The notes below the pieces were generated by a model. The model searched no databases, was not told the DNA's origin, and saw only the letters and a program-made list of their open reading frames with translations. This document shows positions 6,410-10,433 of a stretch of DNA of 10,433 nucleotides, piece by piece. The DNA is from JBBSGD01 sp038254435 (GTDB taxonomy: Bacteria > Actinomycetota > CADDZG01 > WHSQ01). Each line of letters starts with the position of its first letter. Within the stretch, counting starts at the first letter, position 1. A program made the translations under genes and the position numbers. The stretch lies in assembly GCA_038254435.1 (NCBI GenBank), contig JBBSGD010000062.1, forward strand, positions 1 to 10,433. Reading direction: 5' to 3'.

Positions 6410-7465
6410 ATGAAGGGCCATTTTGGCAGTTTGCGCCGCCGGTGGACGAAGGAGTTGGCGGCCGTGGGCATGCTCCTTACCCTGACTGTGGCGACCGCGT
6501 CGCCGGCACTGGCGGCCGGAAGTTCCGCGGCGGACCGTATGTCGCCAAGCACGGGGGGCGTCACCGTGCAGGGTGGCGGCGGTATGGCGCCCGAATCGCC
6601 GGTTCCTGTCTCCGGTTCGTCTAGCTCGGCGCCGGCGTCTACCTATTCCACTACCTACCTCGACGACTCCGAGTCGATGCTCGATCAAGGTGTGGATGCG
6701 GTCTCTTCGACGGATCCGGGCACCTTTGCACTGACGGGCCTTGCTCTCGACGCCGAAACCGGGACCGAAGTCTCCGGGGCGACGGTGTCGTTGACACCCA
6801 GCGGCACCGGCACCACATATTCCGCAACGACCGATGCAAATGGGGGCTATGCCTTCATCAATATTCCGATCTCCGGTTCGTCCCAAGACTACGATCTGAC
6901 CGTCAGTGCAGGGAGCTACGGGTCTTATAGTGTGCTGAACAACCCGTACGATGCCTCCGAGGGATATTACGCGACCGCAGAGTTGACTTCAACTGCGCAG
7001 TCATACGATGAGTCAAACTTCAGCATCGAAGATGCGACGCTCGGTCCCGAGCGGTCAGGCGCTGCAAACTATCCCTCTCAGACGCGCGTTCCGCCGAGCA
7101 TCCAGGTGTCCATGTACCACCATGTCTCGAGCTGCGGTGGAGGTAGCTTCGAGCGCGTGCGCAACTATCCCTGGAAGTTCTACGTTCTTCATGTCGCTGT
7201 CGGAGAAATCGACTCGCGCTGGCACCAGACAGCATGGAAGGCCAATGCAAGCGCGGAACAGAACTACGCGTGGTATCAGAAGCAGGGCTCCCGACGGCTA
7301 CGGAGGCGAGATCACCAACTACACCAACGATCAATGCTTTCGGCCAGAAAGGCCAATACCACTAAACAGCTGGCACAACTGGCTGACCGATGTGCTCGAC
7401 AATCGGGTAGCGAATGGGGTCGGAGACATCGGAGAGACTTTTTACAAAGGTGGACAACCCTTTAG
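6410..7465 (+). CDS. Secreted SpoIID/LytB-domain protein, 5' part of a frameshifted gene
   Basis: As the bases stand, translation from ATG 6410 gives 351 residues, but only the first 292 look genuine. Residues 1-35 are a Sec signal peptide: basic RRRWTK, a hydrophobic core, cleavage near ALA|A. A Ser/Gly/Thr-rich linker runs to about 103. Residues 104-205 form a carboxypeptidase-regulatory-like beta domain (GATVSLTPS, then TTDANGGYAF). From about 221 a SpoIID/LytB domain starts: FYVLHVAVGEIDSRW followed by KANASAEQNYAWY, matching the family pattern VVxxEMxxxWxxEALKAQAVAARTYA. E266 aligns with the catalytic glutamate of SpoIID, which cleaves peptidoglycan glycan strands. After Q292 the frame turns into Arg-rich nonsense to the stop at 7465, while the true continuation lies one base later. 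A GGGGG tract about 8 nt upstream serves as ribosome binding site. GC content here is well below that of the housekeeping genes. Confidence 0.82.
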   Translation: MKGHFGSLRRRWTKELAAVGMLLTLTVATASPALAAGSSAADRMSPSTGGVTVQGGGGMAPESPVPVSGSSSSAPASTYSTTYLDDSESMLDQGVDAVSSTDPGTFALTGLALDAETGTEVSGATVSLTPSGTGTTYSATTDANGGYAFINIPISGSSQDYDLTVSAGSYGSYSVLNNPYDASEGYYATAELTSTAQSYDESNFSIEDATLGPERSGAANYPSQTRVPPSIQVSMYHHVSSCGGGSFERVRNYPWKFYVLHVAVGEIDSRWHQTAWKANASAEQNYAWYQKQGSRRLRRRDHQLHQRSMLSARKANTTKQLAQLADRCARQSGSEWGRRHRRDFLQRWTTL

Positions 7466-7898
7466 CGGCTGCACCGACACCCTTTTTAAGGACCACAACG
7501 GGAACCTTTCGCAATACGGCTCGCGGTCCCTTGATAACAATGGTTGCTACGGTTCCTGGGCTGGCATCGTCAACTACTATTATGCAACCGATTGGAGCGT
7601 GGCGGGCGGAAACACCCCGCAGGCTCCCGATACCTCTTACTCCGTCTCCAACGGGAAGATTCATTTCAATTTCTCCTCCACGGGGGGCTTCCGCTACGTC
7701 CTGGAACGATTCACAAACATCAGGACCGGGTGGGTCAAGATCTACGACCAAGGCTGGAATTGGAGGACCCGCAGCATCCCCAAAGACGCCACGGTTGACC
7801 CCAACGGCAACTGCTACGCCTACAGAGTGAAAGCTGCTAACCCGTCGGGAGGCGGTTCGTACTCTCAATATCACAACGGCGGTGCGGTATGTACCTGA
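7287..7898 (+). CDS. SpoIID/LytB-domain protein, 3' part after the frameshift
   Basis: This segment continues the protein that begins at 6410 once one base of the GGG at 7285-7287 is skipped; the corrected protein has 495 residues. It has no start or ribosome binding site of its own near the junction; the first in-frame GTG is at 7392. Corrected residues 293-400 finish the SpoIID domain: APDGYGGEITNYTNDQCF, IGETFYKGGQPFSGC, then NLSQYGSRS (S367-Q368-Y369-G370) and the closing IVNYYYATDW. That order matches the SpoIID end pattern SQ(W/Y)G...G..Y..I...YY. Residues about 410-495 look like a fibronectin-III-type beta domain (FNFSSTGGFRYVLERF, then YAYRVKAANPSGG). Several Cys residues suggest disulfides outside the membrane. 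The stop TGA (7896-7898) overlaps the next gene's start by 10 nt. Whether the shift is real or a sequencing error cannot be told from one sequence. Confidence 0.75.
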   Translation, partial: APDGYGGEITNYTNDQCFRPERPIPLNSWHNWLTDVLDNRVANGVGDIGETFYKGGQPFSGCTDTLFKDHNGNLSQYGSRSLDNNGCYGSWAGIVNYYYATDWSVAGGNTPQAPDTSYSVSNGKIHFNFSSTGGFRYVLERFTNIRTGWVKIYDQGWNWRTRSIPKDATVDPNGNCYAYRVKAANPSGGGSYSQYHNGGAVCT

Positions 7899-9082
7899 AC
7901 CTTCGTCGACCCAGGGGTCTGAGAGGTGCCGGGCCGCGCCTGCTGGTGGCAATCTGCGGGCTTGTCGGCAGTCTTATGGCGAGCGGCACCGCGGCGGCGC
8001 TTCCAACTTTTCCGGGTCATAACGGAGCCATCGTCTTCGACAGAGCAGTAGACGGTGAGGCACCGACCGTCTGGAGGACCGATCGCTACGGCTCCGATGC
8101 CGTGCATCTGATCGGATCTGCCGCCGTGAGCTTCACGGTCACACAGGTATCTCCCAACGGGAAAAAAATGCTGCTCTCCGGTGGCGCCCATGGGAGCCAC
8201 ATATGGACCGCGGAAGTCGGGGGTGGCGGCAAGACGAAGCTAACTCACGGCGCCGGCGAGCAAGGCTATCCTCAGTGGTCTCCAAACGGCCGGTGGATCG
8301 CCTACGAGCGGTTCCCAGGCAAGACGAGCGGCCTTGCCATACTCATGGTCATGCGCGGCGACGGCACGCACAGGCACGAGATCACCAGGGCCAGACAGGG
8401 TCTCAGCATCGGCTCCTGGTCGCCCGACGGCAAACGAATCGTCTACTCCAGCAGCAAGCCCGGGGCTCCCGGCGAAGCGACGGTCATCAAGACGGTGGCG
8501 ACCGGCGGCGGCAGGCAACGCACAATCGTTGGACCAACCCGATACAGCGACGTGGGAGAGCCGGAGTGGTCTCCAAGGGGAGGGCGGATTACGTTCACCC
8601 GCTGGTTTTCCGGCCCATCGGGCTCAACCTTCAAGCTCGCCGTCGTAAGGCCGGATGGCTCAGACCGCCATGCCCTCGCTGCGGGAGAAGCCGTAAAGAC
8701 ACAGCCCGCGTGGTCTCCCGACGGCTCACACATCGCATTCTTGAGGTGCCCCACCGGGCCGGGAACTCTCGTATGCGGCCTCGAGGTGGCGCGCCGGGAT
8801 GGGAGCGGCAAGCGCCGCTTGAGGCGCGCCGACGTGGAGGATCTTGCATGGGCGCCGAACGGTCGCCGGCTCGTCTATTCGTGGACGCCGAAGGAGGACT
8901 CCACAGCCCTGACACAGAAGCCCCGGCTCTATGTGGAAAAGCTGGATGGGAGCCACATGCGACGCATCACGCGTAGCGCCGGCGGAGGCCAGCAGCTGGA
9001 TTACGCGCCCGCGTGGCAGCCCGTAGCCAAGAGCGCCGTAAGCTCCCGAACAGAGCCCTTGAGCGCAGCGGCTCACCCATGA
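7889..9082 (+). CDS. Secreted TolB-like (PD40) beta-propeller protein
   Basis: The 397-residue protein starts at an ATG inside the last codons of the SpoIID-like gene and overlaps it by 10 nt, in another frame, so coupled translation is likely; there is no good Shine-Dalgarno. Residues 1-37 are a signal peptide (RRPRGLRGAGPR, hydrophobic core, cleavage near TAAA|LP). The mature part is built of PD40/TolB-type blades about 45 residues apart, each marked by W-S-P-[DN]-G or a variant: VSPNG (87-91), WSPNG (130-134), WSPDG (177-181), WSPRG (227-231), WSPDG (275-279), WAPNG (321-325), and a last PAWQP near 372, each followed by a hydrophobic strand such as RIVYSSS. This gives a six- to seven-bladed propeller. 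Such proteins bind proteins or glycans outside the cell; no Pal-TolA system or peptidase domain is attached, so a scaffold or binding role is the most one can say. The stop TGA overlaps an ATG at 9079. Confidence 0.88.
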   Translation: MYLNLRRPRGLRGAGPRLLVAICGLVGSLMASGTAAALPTFPGHNGAIVFDRAVDGEAPTVWRTDRYGSDAVHLIGSAAVSFTVTQVSPNGKKMLLSGGAHGSHIWTAEVGGGGKTKLTHGAGEQGYPQWSPNGRWIAYERFPGKTSGLAILMVMRGDGTHRHEITRARQGLSIGSWSPDGKRIVYSSSKPGAPGEATVIKTVATGGGRQRTIVGPTRYSDVGEPEWSPRGGRITFTRWFSGPSGSTFKLAVVRPDGSDRHALAAGEAVKTQPAWSPDGSHIAFLRCPTGPGTLVCGLEVARRDGSGKRRLRRADVEDLAWAPNGRRLVYSWTPKEDSTALTQKPRLYVEKLDGSHMRRITRSAGGGQQLDYAPAWQPVAKSAVSSRTEPLSAAAHP

Positions 9083-9126
9083 GCCTCCTGAATTGGTTTG
9101 GGGACGGCAGCCGTGCGCCCGACTGA
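9079..9126 (+). other. 15-codon mini-ORF (ATGA overlap) in frame with the next gene
   Basis: ATG at 9079 overlaps the TolB-like gene's TGA as ATGA and reads MSLLNWFGDGSRAPD before TGA at 9124-9126. The GTG start of the next gene, 9136, is in the same frame, 9 nt after this stop. It may be the remnant of a longer N-terminus cut by a nonsense change, a tiny leader ORF that lets ribosomes reinitiate, or chance. Confidence 0.25.
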
Positions 9127-9135
9127 CGAGCTCTC

Positions 9136-9816
9136 GTGAACGGCAGAGCCTGGCTGGTGGTGGCGCTAGTCGTTTGCGTCGGCGCGATCGGTTTTGGCTA
9201 CGAGCGGCACCAGCTGGGCGTTGTCAGAGATAGTGCCGGCAAGGTGCACGCTCGCCTCGTCGCGGAGCGGAACCGTGCGTCGAGCAAGGCGGTTGCCGCA
9301 AGCAAGAAGTCCAGCACCGCGCGAGGCAAGCTCGAACATGCGCTCCGGAAAGAGCGCGAAGCTTCGGGGGCTTACAGGTCGGAACGAGCCGCGCTCGAAG
9401 AGCTTCTTACCTACCTGGGCACGACCTCGTGCTCGCGACCTGCGGTCAAGTCGGTGCGGCCGAGCATTCTTTCTCCTCATGACGGAGCAACAACCAAGTC
9501 TCCGGTCACCATCCATGTCATAGGCGCCCACCCCGTGTTCTGTGATTTCACTTTCCATGTGACCGTCGATGGCGTTCCCTACGCACCATCGACGCGCGGT
9601 GCTCCTGCGGGTCCCAATCAAGCCCTGCCAATGCGCGCGACACCGGGTGTTGCCGGGCACGACGTCCGCAAGCCTTGTATCAGCGGCAGCTATTTCTATC
9701 TTCTGTTCAAGCTTGCTCCCGGTTTGCACACCGTGCGCATCAAAGGAGCTTGCCCCAATGGGACTGCGACGCCGGCCACCGAGCAGACCGAAGTGAGCTT
9801 CACGGTGCGCGGTTGA
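9136..9816 (+). CDS. Membrane-anchored coiled-coil protein with extracellular Ig-like domain
   Basis: I do not recognise a named family. The 226-residue product has one hydrophobic segment (residues about 5-21, AWLVVALVVCVGAIGFG), then a charged helical stretch (about 23-92) rich in Lys, Arg, Glu and Ala that should form a coiled coil. The C-terminal part (about 105-225) is beta-rich: ILSPHDGATTKSPVTIHVIG, then FTFHVTVDGVPY, PGLHTVRIKGAC and TEVSFTVRG, which reads like a bacterial Ig-like fold. Four cysteines (99, 136, 181, 206) fall in this part and could form two disulfides, consistent with an outside location and an N-in topology. The start is GTG; no good Shine-Dalgarno precedes it, and an in-frame stop 9 nt upstream rules out a longer form. 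It lies 53 nt after the TolB-like gene and likely shares its transcript, suggesting a joint envelope role. Confidence 0.75.
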   Translation: MNGRAWLVVALVVCVGAIGFGYERHQLGVVRDSAGKVHARLVAERNRASSKAVAASKKSSTARGKLEHALRKEREASGAYRSERAALEELLTYLGTTSCSRPAVKSVRPSILSPHDGATTKSPVTIHVIGAHPVFCDFTFHVTVDGVPYAPSTRGAPAGPNQALPMRATPGVAGHDVRKPCISGSYFYLLFKLAPGLHTVRIKGACPNGTATPATEQTEVSFTVRG

Positions 9817-9914
9817 GACTCTTTCTGATGCCGCCCGGGACGCTAACCGTTCTGATTCCGCAGTGAGAGGCACTCCTGGCGCGCAAGCGGACTGTTTCAT
9901 GCATGTTTGCACGT

Positions 9915-9920
9915 TACGAT
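9915..9920 (+). promoter_or_regulatory. Possible -10 element of a leaderless antitoxin transcript, within palindromes
   Basis: TACGAT fits the TAnnnT -10 pattern and ends 6 nt before the antitoxin ATG at 9927, so transcription would begin at the start codon. There is no Shine-Dalgarno before that ATG. Two 8-nt palindromes flank it: CATGCATG (9898-9905) and GCATATGC (9923-9930, over the start codon), possible operator half-sites for autoregulation by the ribbon-helix-helix antitoxin. The -35 is weak (CTGTTT at 9892-9897). Confidence 0.35.
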
Positions 9921-9926
9921 GCGCAT

Positions 9927-10172
9927 ATGCCTAAGACGGTGCAGATACGCGACTTAGATGATCACGTCTACTCTTCCCTTCTACGCCATGCCGCTGAGGC
10001 CGGGACTACCGTGCCCGAGCTGCTGAGCCGCGCCGCTGCACGCCTGGCCGCCCGCCCCACGATGGAGGAGTGGCTGAAGCGGACTCGGCGCAGGAAGAGC
10101 TCTAGCACGCCGGCGGAGGTCATCGAAGCCCTGGAGGAACAGCGTGGTCCGTGGCCGGATGCTGGTTCTTGA
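9927..10172 (+). CDS. Ribbon-helix-helix antitoxin (FitA/VapB-like)
   Basis: This 81-residue protein should neutralise the PIN-domain toxin encoded directly downstream and repress their shared promoter. Residues 3-10 (KTVQIRDL) form the DNA-binding beta strand, 11-26 (DDHVYSSLLRHAAEAG) and 28-42 (TVPELLSRAAARLAA) the two helices of a ribbon-helix-helix. The rest (MEEWLKRTRRR, then TPAEVIEALEEQRGPW) is the toxin-binding tail seen in actinobacterial FitA/VapB-type antitoxins. I chose ATG 9927 over the in-frame ATG at 9903 because family members begin directly at the strand and because a -10-like hexamer lies between the two. The gene overlaps the toxin start by 14 nt, the normal arrangement for such pairs. 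It stands 110 nt after the surface-protein genes, with no shared function evident. Confidence 0.85.
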   Translation: MPKTVQIRDLDDHVYSSLLRHAAEAGTTVPELLSRAAARLAARPTMEEWLKRTRRRKSSSTPAEVIEALEEQRGPWPDAGS

Positions 10173-10433
10173 CGCCTCCTGTCTCTACGAGGTGGTCGCG
10201 GGGACGGCGCGTGCCGAGGCCATCCGTGACCCTTAGCTTCAGATCCCGACCAGGCTGCCCCCCACGTCGTCGACATCGAGGTTCTCAGCGTCATCCGGCG
10301 CGACCTTCACCTCGGGCGGCTGGATGCCACGGCCGCCGATCAGGCCGTTGAGGACCTGAAGGATTGGCCGGGCGAGCGCTTCAGCCACCGCAGCCTCCTC
10401 GAGCGAGCCTGGCAGCTGCGCCTCAACCTGCGA
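10159..10433 (+). pseudogene. VapC-type PIN-domain toxin, frameshifted and cut by the window end
   Basis: VapC toxins are PIN-fold, Mg2+-dependent ribonucleases. From ATG 10159 the frame reads MLVLDASCLYEVVAGTARAE and on to AIRDP, then hits TAG at 10234-10236. This contains the first PIN acidic residue (LDAS) and a second Glu. From 10233 another frame reads LASDPDQAAPHVVDIEVLSV and on through IRRDLHLGRLD to ERAWQLRLNLR at the window edge, an obvious continuation with the third conserved acidic residue in DIEVLS. Restoring one base after GAC (10228-10230), for example making CGC from CC, would join both parts as AIRDRLASDPDQ. The last PIN acidic residue lies beyond the window. So the toxin is either inactivated, which would leave a lone antitoxin, or the base was lost in sequencing. 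An in-frame GTG at 10144 is an alternative start. Confidence 0.75.

Noticed and set aside
6292..6886. Minus-strand open frames across the leader and the SpoIID-like gene start
   Set aside because: They run against a signal-peptide-encoding plus-strand gene and encode no recognisable domain.
7008..7286. ATG 7008 as start of an independent gene ending at 7898
   Set aside because: Its first 93 residues are Arg/Ser-rich nonsense overlapping the SpoIID coding frame; only the part after the frameshift is meaningful.
10151..10351. 66-codon plus-strand frame from GTG 10151
   Set aside because: It is a third reading frame over the broken toxin gene with no PIN residues; the toxin reads in the two other frames.

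Overview
The window is a high-GC bacterial chromosome segment with every supported gene on the + strand. Gene content and style point to Actinomycetota: the order smc – ftsY – ffh – rpsP – khpA, TTG and GTG starts, an FtsY with an N-terminal membrane segment, a ribosomal protein S16 with a long acidic tail, and a RelB/FitA-type antitoxin with a VapC toxin. Secreted TolB-like propellers next to SpoIID-domain proteins make a Thermoleophilia-like lineage plausible, but this is a guess from gene style and not a placement.

Region 1 (1-6140) is conserved housekeeping DNA. It holds the C-terminal part of SMC (chromosome condensation), FtsY (SRP receptor), an atypical SDR/NAD(P)-binding protein, Ffh (SRP GTPase), S16 and the KH-domain RNA-binding protein KhpA. 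Spacing is tight: 60 nt, 19 nt, 3 nt, 142 nt and a 4-nt overlap. Both SRP-pathway GTPases are therefore nearly adjacent, separated only by the SDR gene.

Region 2 (6141-6409) is a 269-nt non-coding gap. It contains several inverted repeats, including a near-perfect nested hairpin just upstream of the next gene. The rimM-trmD-rplS genes that usually follow khpA are absent here.

Region 3 (6410-9816) is an accessory, cell-surface set. It begins with a secreted SpoIID/LytB-domain protein carrying an N-terminal carboxypeptidase-regulatory-like domain, split by a one-base frameshift near 7285. A secreted TolB-like beta-propeller overlaps its 3' end, and a membrane-anchored coiled-coil protein with a small cysteine-containing Ig-like domain follows. 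Sampled 60-nt blocks fall from 48/60 GC (1201-1260, smc) to 34/60 (6901-6960 and 7501-7560), so base composition changes together with gene type.

Region 4 (9817-10433) is a type II toxin-antitoxin pair: an intact ribbon-helix-helix antitoxin that is possibly leaderless, and a PIN-domain toxin broken by an apparent one-base deletion near 10231 and cut off by the window end.

I found no tRNA, rRNA, CRISPR array, insertion sequence or attachment site. The most notable points are the frameshifted SpoIID-like gene with an intact catalytic-type Glu, the structured leader before it, the break of the khpA-rimM-trmD order, and the two single-base frame disruptions that both lie in the accessory half.
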